Shown here: positions 54,243 to 62,001 of the stretch, one piece after another
Layout: the number at the start of each line of letters is the position of its first letter
Numbering within the stretch: position 1 is the stretch's first letter
DNA from: Pseudonocardia asaccharolytica DSM 44247 = NBRC 16224
Lineage (GTDB): Bacteria; Actinomycetota; Actinomycetes; Mycobacteriales; Pseudonocardiaceae
Assembly (NCBI RefSeq): GCF_000423625.1
Contig: NZ_AUII01000002.1
Span: forward strand, 124,001-188,000
Direction: 5' to 3'
Length of the DNA stretch: 64,000 nucleotides
Program-made: the position numbers and the translations under genes
The notes under the pieces: generated by a model
The model's input: only the letters and a program-made list of their open reading frames with translations
Databases searched by the model: none
Told to the model about the DNA's origin: nothing

Positions 54243-54255
54243 TTTGTAACACAAA
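54243..54255. promoter_or_regulatory. Candidate operator, inverted repeat TTTGT-N3-ACAAA
   Basis: Perfect 5-bp half sites with a 3-bp spacer, AT-rich in a GC-rich setting, 36 nt upstream of the first gene of the ABC operon on the minus strand. Plausible binding site for the operon's winged-helix regulator. The remaining 54256-54492 gap holds only a short palindrome (CCGCGAATTTCGCGG, 54374-54388) and nothing else I recognise. Confidence 0.4.
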
Positions 54256-54480
54256 CTTGAGTGCGAGGTGTCGCCGCCGTGACGCCAACCACTGAATCCG
54301 CCGGGCGCCGGCCTGCCCGCTCGCCCAGCCACCCACGCCCCCTCAACAAGATCGGCACCTGGGAACGGGCAACCGCGAATTTCGCGGCTCCCCCGCCCAA
54401 AAGTCGATCACAGGAGGGCGCGGTGGGGGTTGGGTTCGAGCTGGCGGCGGGTCACGGCCGGGGACCAGCCCGCCGCTCGA

Positions 54481-54486
54481 TACCCT
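54481..54486 (+). promoter_or_regulatory. -10 hexamer TACCCT, leaderless start
   Basis: Ends 6 nt before the GTG at 54493. Confidence 0.55.
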
Positions 54487-54492
54487 GGCCCG

Positions 54493-54924
54493 GTGACCGC
54501 GACGCGCTCCGAGCCGGCCGGCATGAGCCTGCTGGCCCAGCTCAGCCGGTTCGTCGCCGTCGGGGCGGTGTCGGCGCTGGTCGACTTCGGCGTCTACCAC
54601 CTGCTGCTCAGCCTCGGCACCTACGTGCACCTGGCCAAGGCCGTCAGCTTCATCCTCGGCACCACCACCGCATACCTGCTCAACCGCCGTTTCACCTTCA
54701 CCGGGGTGGACGGCGGGACGCGCCGGTTCGCGGCGTTCCTGCTGCTCTACGGGACGACGTTCGCCATCAACGTGGGTATGAACGCGGTCGCGCTCGCCGT
54801 GCTGCCCGAGATCGCGTTCAGGACCTCGATCGCCTGGGTCATCGCCCAGGGCTGTGCCACCGCGATCAACTTCGTGATGCTGCGGACCGTGGTGTTCCGC
54901 GCCGCCAAGCCCGCGACGGCCTGA
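54493..54924 (+). CDS. GtrA family membrane protein
   Basis: 143 residues with four helices: FVAVGAVSALVDFGVYHLLL, then VSFILGTTTAYLLNRRFTF, the GtrA hallmark. Counterpart of Rv3789, which lies beside dprE1 in M. tuberculosis and has been proposed to flip DPA or to anchor a wall glycosyltransferase. Here it has moved next to glfT1, with stops only 2 nt apart. GTG at 54493 fits the promoter. Confidence 0.88.
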   Translation: MTATRSEPAGMSLLAQLSRFVAVGAVSALVDFGVYHLLLSLGTYVHLAKAVSFILGTTTAYLLNRRFTFTGVDGGTRRFAAFLLLYGTTFAINVGMNAVALAVLPEIAFRTSIAWVIAQGCATAINFVMLRTVVFRAAKPATA

Positions 54925-54926
54925 CC

Positions 54927-55838
54927 TCAGCTCGGGCGGTCGAACCGCTCCCCGCGGCCCTGGCGCACCAGCCGCAACCATTCGGCGAACTCGGCCGGAC
55001 GCCGCTTGGTGACCAGGAAGTACCAGGCGAACCGGGGCAGCTCCAGCAGCCCGATCCGGCGCATGCCGGGCTGGGAGAGGAGGTAACCGCGGTTGCGGTA
55101 GGTGTAGTAGCGCTTCACCGGATCGTCCGGGTCGCGGGCGTGCAACCGGCCGCCGAGCATCGGCTTGTCTTCGCTCAGGCCGGCCGGGTGCAGGTAGGCC
55201 GCCCGCAGTGCGGTGCCGAACGGCAGCCCGGAGCGGACGAGCCTGCGATGCACCTCCACCTCGTCGCCCCGGACGAACAGCCGCAGGTCCGGAACGCCGA
55301 TGACCTCGAGCGTCGAGGCCCGCAGCAGCGCCCCGTTGAACAGCGCCGCGATCCCGGGGAGCAGCTCGCCGTCGACGCCCTCCAGAGCCGAGCGCGTCTT
55401 GTGCCAGGTCAGGCCGCGGCGCAGCGGGAACGCCAGCTTGTCCGGATCGGATTTGTCCGCGACGACGGGCGAGACCCCCGCCAGCCCCCTGCGGGAGGCG
55501 AGCTCGACGAGGGTGGCGAGCGTCGTCTCGTCGGCCGGGTACCCGTCGTCGTCACCGAGCCAGAGCCAGTCCGCGCCCAGCGCCAACGCGTGCAGGATGC
55601 CGAGGGCGAACCCGCCCGCGCCGCCGAGGTTGCGCCAGGAGGGCAGCCACGTCGCCGGCAGCCCGCAGGCCTCGACGACGTCGCGGGCCGGCTGGTCGGG
55701 CCCGTTGTCGACCACGATCAGATGGGCGATCGGATGTGTCTGCTTGGCCATAGCGGCCAGCGAGTCGATCAGCTGCTCGCAGCGGTGCCGGGTGACGACG
55801 ACGGCGACGACGGAACCGGGTGGCAGCGGACCGGTCAC
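54927..55838 (-). CDS. glfT1: Galactofuranosyltransferase GlfT1
   Basis: 303-residue GT-A enzyme adding the first galactofuranose residues to the lipid-linked rhamnosyl acceptor. Motifs: VVVTRHRCEQLIDSL, LIVVDNGPD, NLGGAGGFALGI and the metal-binding LWLGDDDGYPAD. Length and gene order (glfT1 beside wzt and wzm) match Rv3782 and its neighbours. GTG at 55838 overlaps the wzt stop (GTGA). Cytoplasmic face of the membrane. Confidence 0.93.
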   Translation of the reverse strand: MTGPLPPGSVVAVVVTRHRCEQLIDSLAAMAKQTHPIAHLIVVDNGPDQPARDVVEACGLPATWLPSWRNLGGAGGFALGILHALALGADWLWLGDDDGYPADETTLATLVELASRRGLAGVSPVVADKSDPDKLAFPLRRGLTWHKTRSALEGVDGELLPGIAALFNGALLRASTLEVIGVPDLRLFVRGDEVEVHRRLVRSGLPFGTALRAAYLHPAGLSEDKPMLGGRLHARDPDDPVKRYYTYRNRGYLLSQPGMRRIGLLELPRFAWYFLVTKRRPAEFAEWLRLVRQGRGERFDRPS

Positions 55839-56623
55839 CGCGACTCGAACTCCGCGAGCACGTCGTGGCCCTTGTAGTGGTGCAGAACCTCGCGCAGCGG
55901 CCCGTGCTCGCGGATGGTGCCGTGGTCCATCCAGATCGCGGTCTCGCACAGGTCGGCGAGGAACTCGTCGGAATGCGAGGCGAACACGAGGATCCCGGAG
56001 CGCTCGACCAGCTCGAACAGCCGGTCGCGGGCCTTGGCCAGGAACTCGGCGTCGACGGCGCCGATGCCCTCGTCGAGCAGCAGGATCTCCGGGTCGATGC
56101 TGGTGACGACGCCGAGCGCGAGCCGCACCCGCATGCCCGTGGAGTAGGTGCGCAGCGGCATCGACAGGTAGTCGCCGAGTTCGGTGAACTCCGCGATGTC
56201 GTCGATCCGCGCCTCCATCTGTTTCTTCGTCATCCCGAGGAACAGCCCGCGGATCAGGATGTTGTCCAGCCCGGAGATCTCCGGGTCCATCCCGACGGCG
56301 AGGTCGAAGACCGGGGCGACCTTGCCGTGCACGAAGGAACGTCCGCGGGTCGGCTCGTAGATGCCCGACATCAGCCGCAGCAGGGTGGACTTGCCGGCAC
56401 CGTTGTGCCCGACCAGCGCCACCCGGTCGCCCTTGCGCAGCGACACGTTGATGCTGCGCAGCGCCTCGATGATCGGGACCTTGCTCTCGGTGCCGATGCG
56501 CCCGCCGGCCTTGCCGAGCACGGCCTTCTTCAGCGAACGCGACTTGGCGTCGAAGATCGGGAAGTCGACGCCGGCGTCGACGATGTCGATCCGCGGTGCG
56601 CCGTTGCCGTTCTCGGTGCTCAC
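55835..56623 (-). CDS. wzt: Galactan exporter ATPase (Wzt-like)
   Basis: 262 residues. Walker A VGHNGAGKSTLL, signature YSTGMRVRLALG, Walker B EILLLDEGIGAVD, H-loop ASHSDE. It lacks the C-terminal carbohydrate-binding extension of O9a-type Wzt, as does Rv3781. GTG at 56623 with GAGGGG upstream; 5 nt after the wzm stop. With Wzm it would export the lipid-linked galactan across the membrane for arabinosylation. Confidence 0.92.
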   Translation of the reverse strand: MSTENGNGAPRIDIVDAGVDFPIFDAKSRSLKKAVLGKAGGRIGTESKVPIIEALRSINVSLRKGDRVALVGHNGAGKSTLLRLMSGIYEPTRGRSFVHGKVAPVFDLAVGMDPEISGLDNILIRGLFLGMTKKQMEARIDDIAEFTELGDYLSMPLRTYSTGMRVRLALGVVTSIDPEILLLDEGIGAVDAEFLAKARDRLFELVERSGILVFASHSDEFLADLCETAIWMDHGTIREHGPLREVLHHYKGHDVLAEFESR

Positions 56624-56628
56624 GCCCC

Positions 56629-57507
56629 TCACACCCAGTACGCGACGCGCGCGCGGTAGTTGCGCAGGCAGACCAACGCGGCAGCCCAGCCGACGATGGT
56701 GATCACGCCGACGACATACCAGTGTCGTAGGACGATCGGGTCGCCGAGCATCGGCTGGCGCATGATCTCGACGAAGTGCAGCGCCGGGTTCAGCTCGGCG
56801 AGCCGGGCCCGTTCCGCGACGGCGGGGTTCGAGACCAGCCGCTCGTAGGACCACACGATCGGCGTCATGAAGAAGACCAGCTGGGTCACACTCGCGATGA
56901 TCGGCGGGATGTCCCGGAACCGGGTCGCGATGATGCCGGTCAGGATCGCGATCCACCCGCCGTTGGCGACCAGCACCGCGAAGGCGGGCAGCGCGACCAG
57001 CGTCGTCCAACCCAGCGGATGCGGAAAGATGATCATGAGGATCACCCAGACCACCAGGTTGTGCAGGAAGAACAGGGTCTGCCGCCACACCAGCCGGTAG
57101 ACGTGCAGGCTCAGCGGCGCGGGCAGGAACCGGATCAGGCCCTCGTTGGCGATGAAAACCTCGCTGCCCTCGAGGATGCAGCCGCTGATGAAGTTCCAGA
57201 TCAGCAGCCCGACCGCGACGTAGGGCAGGAACGTCTCGATCTGCTCCTGGAACAGCGCCCCGTAGAGGATGCCCATCGCGGTGGCGATGACGGCCATGCT
57301 GATGCTGATCCACAACGGGCCGAGCACCGAGCGGCGGTAGCGCTGCTTGATGTCCTGCCAGCCCAGGTAGCCCCACAGCGGACGCTGCCGCCAGCCCTGG
57401 CGCAGGTCGCCGAAGGCGCGCTGCCAGCTGCGGGGACCCGGGACGTCGTCGGCGAGCGGGCGCGCCCCCTCGGCGCGCTCGTCGTCGGCGGTCACGGTCA
57501 CGGCCAC
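56629..57507 (-). CDS. wzm: Galactan exporter permease (Wzm-like, ABC-2)
   Basis: 292 residues with six helices; amphipathic entry helix LGWQDIKQRYRRSVLGPLW, then ABC-2 motifs FFLHNLVVWVILMIIFPHPL and RFRDIPPIIASVTQLVFFMTPI, typical of polysaccharide exporters. Counterpart of Rv3783. GTG at 57507 fits a -10 hexamer at 57514-57519; in-frame codons upstream lack similarity. First gene of wzm-wzt-glfT1. Confidence 0.92.
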   Translation of the reverse strand: MAVTVTADDERAEGARPLADDVPGPRSWQRAFGDLRQGWRQRPLWGYLGWQDIKQRYRRSVLGPLWISISMAVIATAMGILYGALFQEQIETFLPYVAVGLLIWNFISGCILEGSEVFIANEGLIRFLPAPLSLHVYRLVWRQTLFFLHNLVVWVILMIIFPHPLGWTTLVALPAFAVLVANGGWIAILTGIIATRFRDIPPIIASVTQLVFFMTPIVWSYERLVSNPAVAERARLAELNPALHFVEIMRQPMLGDPIVLRHWYVVGVITIVGWAAALVCLRNYRARVAYWV

Positions 57508-57513
57508 GGCCCG

Positions 57514-57519
57514 AGGGTA
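57514..57519 (-). promoter_or_regulatory. -10 hexamer TACCCT (minus strand), wzm
   Basis: Ends 6 nt before the GTG at 57507; probable promoter of wzm-wzt-glfT1. Confidence 0.55.
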
Positions 57520-57579
57520 CCGGCGGGTGACGGGACGGCGACGCCCGGTCGGAGCCCGCCGTCCCGTCACCCGAGGCGG

Positions 57580-58143
57580 CTAAAGGTACTGGCCGGTGCC
57601 CCGGCCCAGGCCCTCCGGCATCTGCTGAGGACTCCCGCCCGCGCCCGGCGGCAGGCCGCGGCGCATCTGCTCCAGCTGGGCTCGGGCCGCCATCTGCTGG
57701 GCGAACAGCGCGGTCTGGATGCCGTGGAACAACCCCTCCAACCAACCGACGAGCTGGGCCTGCGCGATGCGCAGCTCGGCGTCGGACGGCGTGGCCTCGT
57801 CGGTGAACGGCAGGCTCAGCCGGTGCAGCTCCTCGCGCAGTTCGGGGGCCAGGCCCTGCTCGAGTTCCTTTATCGAGTTCTCGTGGATCTCGCGGAGCCG
57901 CGCCCGGGACGCCTCGTCGAGCGGTGCGGCGCGGACCTCCTCGAGCAATTGTTTGATCATGGTCCCGATGCGCATGACCTTGGCGGGCTGCTCGACCATC
58001 GAGCCGACGCCCTGATCCTCGCCGTTCTCGTCCTCGCTCGACTGCGGGACGTGGGCGACCCCCACGGGCCGTCCGTCCGGCCCGATCACCATGACCTGCT
58101 GCTCGGGGCTCTCTGCCGTGTTCTGGTCTCCCGGCTGGCTCAT
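57580..58143 (-). CDS. bpa: Bacterial proteasome activator (Bpa/PafE)
   Basis: 187-residue, ATP-independent ring-forming activator of the 20S proteasome. Acidic disordered N terminus (1-50), then a four-helix bundle (about 55-155, from QPAKVMRIGTMIKQLLEEVR to FAQQMAARAQLEQMRR), and a Gly/Pro linker ending in GQYL at 184-187, the C-terminal motif that docks into the proteasome alpha ring. Counterpart of Rv3780, also next to the galactan exporter genes. ATG at 58143 with GGAGA close upstream. Implies that the genome encodes a proteasome. Confidence 0.93.
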   Translation of the reverse strand: MSQPGDQNTAESPEQQVMVIGPDGRPVGVAHVPQSSEDENGEDQGVGSMVEQPAKVMRIGTMIKQLLEEVRAAPLDEASRARLREIHENSIKELEQGLAPELREELHRLSLPFTDEATPSDAELRIAQAQLVGWLEGLFHGIQTALFAQQMAARAQLEQMRRGLPPGAGGSPQQMPEGLGRGTGQYL

Positions 58144-58199
58144 GTCTCCATGATGACGCCGACGTCTGCATCTGTCGCCGCGGCCCCCGGCGTCGAAGA

Positions 58200-59195
58200 T
58201 CAGCGGGCCGCCGGTGCCAGCAGCAAGATCTTGCCGATCACGCCGCCCTCTTCGAGCATCCGGTGTGCCTCGGCGGCGTCCTCCATCGGGACCCGGGCAT
58301 GCACGATCGGCGTGACCCGGCCGTCGGCGACGAACGGCCAGATCTCCTCCCGGACTCCGGACACGATCCGGCCCTTACCGTTGGGCCCCTCGACCGGCCG
58401 TCCGCGCAGACCCATCGCGGTGATGCTGGCCCGCTTGGCGAGCAGGGCACCGATGTTGAGCTCGGCGCGTACCCCGCCCTGCATCCCGATGATGATCAGA
58501 CGGCCGTCCTTGGCGAGCGCGGCGATGTTGTTCGCCAGGCCCTTGGCGCCCAGGTTGTCGAGGATGACGTCGGCGCCGTGGCCGTCGGTGGCCTTCTTGA
58601 GCTCCGCGGCGACGTCGTCGTGGTAGTCGATCGCGATATCGGCGCCGAGGTCGCGGCAGCGCTGCAGCCGTTCCGGGGTGCCGGCCGTCGCGGCGACCCT
58701 GGCGCCGAGCGCCTTGCCCACCTGGATGGCGTGCGTCCCGATGCCACCGCTGCCGCCCTGTACGAGGAGCGTCTCGCCGGCGTTCAGCCGTCCCGCGGCG
58801 ACGACGTTGGACCACACCGTGCAGGCGATCTCGGGCAGCCCGCCGGAGGTCACCACGTCGACACCGCCGGGCACGGGCAGCACCTGCGCCGCGGGCACCG
58901 CCACCTTCTCGGCGTAGCCGCCCCCGGCCAGCAGCGCGCACACCTCGTCCCCGATCCGCAGATCGATGACGCCATCGCCGATCGCGGAGACCGTGCCGGA
59001 GCCCTCCAACCCGATGATGTCCGATGCGCCGGGCGGGGGCGGGTAGTTGCCCTGCCGCTGCAGCAGGTCGGCCCGGTTGACCGCCGAGGCGGCCACATCG
59101 ATGACGACCTCGCCGGGCCCGGCCTGCGGGTCCGGCACCTCGGTCCACCGCAGGACGTCGGGGCCGCCGGGCTCGCGCACAGTGATCGCGTACAT
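58200..59195 (-). CDS. Zinc-type NAD(P)H:quinone oxidoreductase
   Basis: 331-residue MDR-family oxidoreductase of the quinone reductase/PIG3 branch. It starts MYAITVREPGGPDVLRW and shows VNRADLLQRQGNYPPPPGAS, the Rossmann motif VQGGSGGIGTHAIQ, and the C-terminal GVIGKILLL. Zinc-ligand cysteines are absent, as usual for this branch. NADPH-linked reduction of quinones is likely. ATG at 59195 is 8 nt after a -10 hexamer. Counterpart of Rv3777 by family and neighbourhood. Confidence 0.88.
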   Translation of the reverse strand: MYAITVREPGGPDVLRWTEVPDPQAGPGEVVIDVAASAVNRADLLQRQGNYPPPPGASDIIGLEGSGTVSAIGDGVIDLRIGDEVCALLAGGGYAEKVAVPAAQVLPVPGGVDVVTSGGLPEIACTVWSNVVAAGRLNAGETLLVQGGSGGIGTHAIQVGKALGARVAATAGTPERLQRCRDLGADIAIDYHDDVAAELKKATDGHGADVILDNLGAKGLANNIAALAKDGRLIIIGMQGGVRAELNIGALLAKRASITAMGLRGRPVEGPNGKGRIVSGVREEIWPFVADGRVTPIVHARVPMEDAAEAHRMLEEGGVIGKILLLAPAAR

Positions 59196-59203
59196 GGACA
59201 AGG

Positions 59204-59209
59204 ACGTTA
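59204..59209 (-). promoter_or_regulatory. -10 hexamer TAACGT (minus strand), leaderless start
   Basis: Ends 8 nt before the ATG at 59195, within the 48-nt divergent gap. Confidence 0.55.
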
Positions 59210-59243
59210 TGCCGTCCCGCGGTATGGGGCACCCTCCGTGGTC

Positions 59244-59888
59244 ATGGACCCGGTGGACCATCCCGAGCCATGGCCGCTGCGCCTGCTCGTGCTGCGCACC
59301 CCGCGCCTCGAACTGCGTCCGGACGACGACGAGGGCCTGCTCGAGCTCGTCGCCGAGGCCTATCGCGGGGTTCATCCGCCCGAGGAGATGCCGTTCCTCG
59401 TGCCGTGGACCGACGCCGACCCGCCCTACCTCGGGCGCGGGATCCTCCAGCACTTCTGGCAGCAGCGCTCGGCCCTCTCGCCGACGAATTGGTCGGTGCA
59501 TTTCCTGGTGCGTCTCGACGGGGCCGTTATCGGCGTGCAGAGCCTGAGCGCGGTCGACTTCGCGATCACCCGCGAGGTCAGCACCGGGTCCTGGATCGGC
59601 CTGCGCCATCAGCGCCGGGGGATCGGCACCGAGATGCGCGCCGCCGTGCTGGCCTTCGCATTCGACCACCTCGGCGCGCTGCGCGCGCGTTCCGCCGCGT
59701 TCGCGGACAACGCCGCGTCGCATCGGGTTTCGGCGAGGCTCGGATACCGCCGCGACGGCACGCTCACGGTCGCGCGCCGCGGCAGACCCGCCGAGGAGGT
59801 GCGATACCTGCTGGAACGCGAGTGGTTCGTCCGGCCGGACTGGACGCTGCAGGTCGAGGGCCCCTGTGAGTGCGTAACAGTGTTCTAA
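59244..59888 (+). CDS. GNAT family N-acetyltransferase
   Basis: 214 residues, RimJ/RimL-like. It starts with LVLRTPRLELRPDDDEG; the acetyl-CoA loop is in GLRHQRRGIGTEMRAA, followed by RSAAFADNAASHRVSARLGY. ATG at 59244; GTG at 59238 possible. The last codons read into palindrome family A, adding CECVTVF before a TAA in the hairpin loop, so the C-terminal tail comes from the repeat. Substrate unknown. Confidence 0.87.
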   Translation: MDPVDHPEPWPLRLLVLRTPRLELRPDDDEGLLELVAEAYRGVHPPEEMPFLVPWTDADPPYLGRGILQHFWQQRSALSPTNWSVHFLVRLDGAVIGVQSLSAVDFAITREVSTGSWIGLRHQRRGIGTEMRAAVLAFAFDHLGALRARSAAFADNAASHRVSARLGYRRDGTLTVARRGRPAEEVRYLLEREWFVRPDWTLQVEGPCECVTVF

Positions 59889-59910
59889 CGCTGTTACGCA
59901 CTCACAGGGG
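59861..59910. repeat. Palindrome family A, copy 6
   Basis: 50-nt palindrome (centre CT at 59885-59886) between the convergent GNAT and metalloprotease genes. One inner base differs on the right arm (AACGCT for AACACT) and leaves a T:G pair. It contributes the final seven residues and stop of the GNAT protein. Confidence 0.85.
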
Positions 59911-59927
59911 GGTTGAGCTGCGGAAAC

Positions 59928-60869
59928 TCACCCCAGGTTGACTCCGCGGGAAAACGTGTCGCAGCGCGCCGGGTCGCCTGTCCGGAAGCCGGTCGTGTAC
60001 CACTTCTCCCGCTGCGCGGAACTGCCGTGGGTGAACTGGCTCTCGTCGACGCGGCCCCCGCCGAGGTTGGACTGGATGAAGTCATCCCCGATCCGCTCGG
60101 CGGTGTCGAGCGCGGCGTTGACGTCGTCCCGCGTGACATCAGTGATCAACGGCCGGCCGCCGGCGGTCGGGACGCTGGTCGCGTGGTTGGCCCAGACACC
60201 GGCGTAGCAGTCGGCCTGCAGCTCCAGCCGCACCGAACCGGACGTGGGCCCGGAATCGCCCGCGCGCACGCGCCGGTTGATGCCGAGCAGGTTCTGCACG
60301 TGGTGGCCGTACTCGTGGGCGATCACGTAGGCGCGGGCGAACGGCCCACCCTGGGCCCCGAAGCGAGTCTCCAGTTCCTGGAAGAACCTCAGGTCGATGT
60401 ACACCTCGGAATCCGCAGGGCAGTAGAACGGCCCGACATCCGATGTCGCGCTGCCGCACCCGCCGGTGTTGACCCCGCCCCTGAAGAAGTTCGTGCGTGG
60501 CGGACGGTAGGTCTGTCCGGACCGCGCGAACGCGTCGGACCAGTAGCCATCGAGAGAATTCGTGACGGCGATGACCTCGCAGTCGAGCTTTGTGTTGGCG
60601 TCGGCGCCGGTTCGACAACTCTCCGCGATCTCGCTGTTGTTGGCGCTCTGCCCGCTCCCGAGGCCCGACAGGCCGCCGGGTAGCGCGACACCGCCGCCTC
60701 CGCCCAGGCCGCCGAGCTGCGACAACAGGAAGAAGAGGATCAGCCCGACGATCCCGACCCCGCCGCCACCGATCGCAACTCGGCCCCCGAGCCCCCCACC
60801 TCCGCCGCCCGAGCCTCGCAAGTCGTCGATATGCGAGGTATCGAGATCAGCGTTCTCGTCGAACCGCAT
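59928..60869 (-). CDS. Neutral zinc metallopeptidase (YpfJ-like)
   Basis: 313 residues. A Gly-rich N terminus (1-30) precedes one membrane helix (about 31-52), with the catalytic part outside. Zinc motif HEYGHH in ARAYVIAHEYGHHVQNLLGI, and the third-ligand region RLELQADCYAGVWANH. Conserved DSGPTSGSVRLELQ and YTTGFRTGDP follow the family. ATG at 60869 with GGGAGA upstream. Substrates unknown. Confidence 0.9.
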   Translation of the reverse strand: MRFDENADLDTSHIDDLRGSGGGGGGLGGRVAIGGGGVGIVGLILFFLLSQLGGLGGGGGVALPGGLSGLGSGQSANNSEIAESCRTGADANTKLDCEVIAVTNSLDGYWSDAFARSGQTYRPPRTNFFRGGVNTGGCGSATSDVGPFYCPADSEVYIDLRFFQELETRFGAQGGPFARAYVIAHEYGHHVQNLLGINRRVRAGDSGPTSGSVRLELQADCYAGVWANHATSVPTAGGRPLITDVTRDDVNAALDTAERIGDDFIQSNLGGGRVDESQFTHGSSAQREKWYTTGFRTGDPARCDTFSRGVNLG

Positions 60870-61057
60870 CGGCTTCTCCCCCGACCGTGCCAGCGCCCAG
60901 CGAGCAGAAATCCCACCACATCACCCGTACGTGGGCGACTGGGGCCCGCCGGGAGAGGACGAGGCACCGTGAGTCCGTGGGCAGGAGGGACGGGCCCCGG
61001 GTACCCGCCGACCCGCGCACCCCTGGGCCTGCGGCGCCGGCGGCTAGGCTGCGGTAC

Positions 61058-61142
61058 GGAAGCGTGGCAGAGCGGCCGAATGCACTCGCCTTGAAAGCGA
61101 GAGACCCGCGAGGGTCCGGGGGTTCGAATCCCTCCGCTTCCG
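61058..61142 (+). tRNA. tRNA-Ser (TGA anticodon)
   Basis: 85-nt class II tRNA. Acceptor GGAAGCG pairs with CGCTTCC; D-arm around GGCAGAGCGGCCGAAT; anticodon stem CTCGC/GCGAG with loop CTTGAAA (anticodon TGA at 61092-61094); a long variable arm (ACCCGCGAGGGT) typical of serine; T-loop GGTTCGAATCC. The terminal CCA is not encoded. Confidence 0.96.
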
Positions 61143-61293
61143 CAGGTAAGGAGCAAGATCAATGATCGTGCTGATCATTTGTGTCCCGTTGACAGTAACC
61201 ATCGCGTCACGCGCGATAGCTGTGGCCGTCCTCTGTCAGGCGCCCGGCCGTGCGCTTCGTGGCCAGCGCGGAGCACGGACGCAGGAGGCCTCG

Positions 61294-61299
61294 TACGCT
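61294..61299 (+). promoter_or_regulatory. -10 hexamer TACGCT, leaderless start
   Basis: Ends 7 nt before the GTG at 61307. Confidence 0.55.
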
Positions 61300-61306
61300 G
61301 AGGGAC

Positions 61307-61969
61307 GTGGTCACCCTTGCCGAGGACCTCTTCCTGCTGGCCTGTGACGATGAGACCGGCAGGTTGCTGACCGGTCCCGCTCGCCTGGACCTCGGGCTCG
61401 GCGGTGCGCTGCTACTGGATCTGGCGTTGCGCGAGCGCGTGGCGCTGGTCGACTCCCACGTCACCGTCGTCGACCCCGCGGCCACCGGTGACCTGTTGCT
61501 GGACGCCGCTCTGTCCAAGATCGCCGGTGAGGCCAAGGCGCGAGACCGCGGCTACTGGGTCCGCCACCTGGCCAAGGGAGTCCGCGCGGCGGTGGAGGAC
61601 CGTCTGGTCGCGGCCGGGGTGCTCCGGCACGACGACCACAGGATGCTGGGCCTCATCCCCACGGGGCACTGCACGCCCGAGGTCGACGGCCGGATCGAGC
61701 ACGAGCTGGTGGGCCACCTGCACGACGCCGTGGTCCTGGGCCATCCGGCCTCGCGTGAGACCGCGGCCGTGGCCTCGCTGGCCTTGGCCGTCGGGCTGGA
61801 GCGGCACCTCTTTCCCCGGGCGGACCGGCGCGCGGTCAGGCACCGGATGCAGGAGATCGCGGAGGGGCAGTGGGTCGGCGCGGCGGTCCGGCAGGCCGTC
61901 GTCGCCCTCGACGCCGCCCTGGGGATCGTGCCTTCGCCGGGGTGGGCAGTGGAGTCCACGAGCTGGTGA
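61307..61969 (+). CDS. GPP34 (Golgi phosphoprotein 3) family protein
   Basis: 220-residue helical protein of the GOLPH3-like family. It starts VVTLAEDLFLLACDDETGRL, then LDLGLGGALLLDLALRERVA, the family pattern. In eukaryotes this fold binds phosphatidylinositol 4-phosphate; the bacterial role is unknown, and actinobacteria carry many copies. GTG at 61307 fits the promoter. The 61143-61306 gap after the tRNA holds only a small hairpin (ATGATC-N5-GATCAT, 61162-61178). Confidence 0.86.
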   Translation: MVTLAEDLFLLACDDETGRLLTGPARLDLGLGGALLLDLALRERVALVDSHVTVVDPAATGDLLLDAALSKIAGEAKARDRGYWVRHLAKGVRAAVEDRLVAAGVLRHDDHRMLGLIPTGHCTPEVDGRIEHELVGHLHDAVVLGHPASRETAAVASLALAVGLERHLFPRADRRAVRHRMQEIAEGQWVGAAVRQAVVALDAALGIVPSPGWAVESTSW

Positions 61970-62001
61970 TCCACTCACGGGACGGCCTGGCCTGATCGGT
62001 G

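Noticed and set aside
58263-59243. Upstream extension of the GNAT gene
   Set aside because: Antisense of the quinone oxidoreductase gene; the GNAT domain begins at 59244.
61162-61347. Short plus-strand frame after the tRNA
   Set aside because: No ribosome binding site or family, and it overlaps the promoter and start of the GPP34 gene in another frame.
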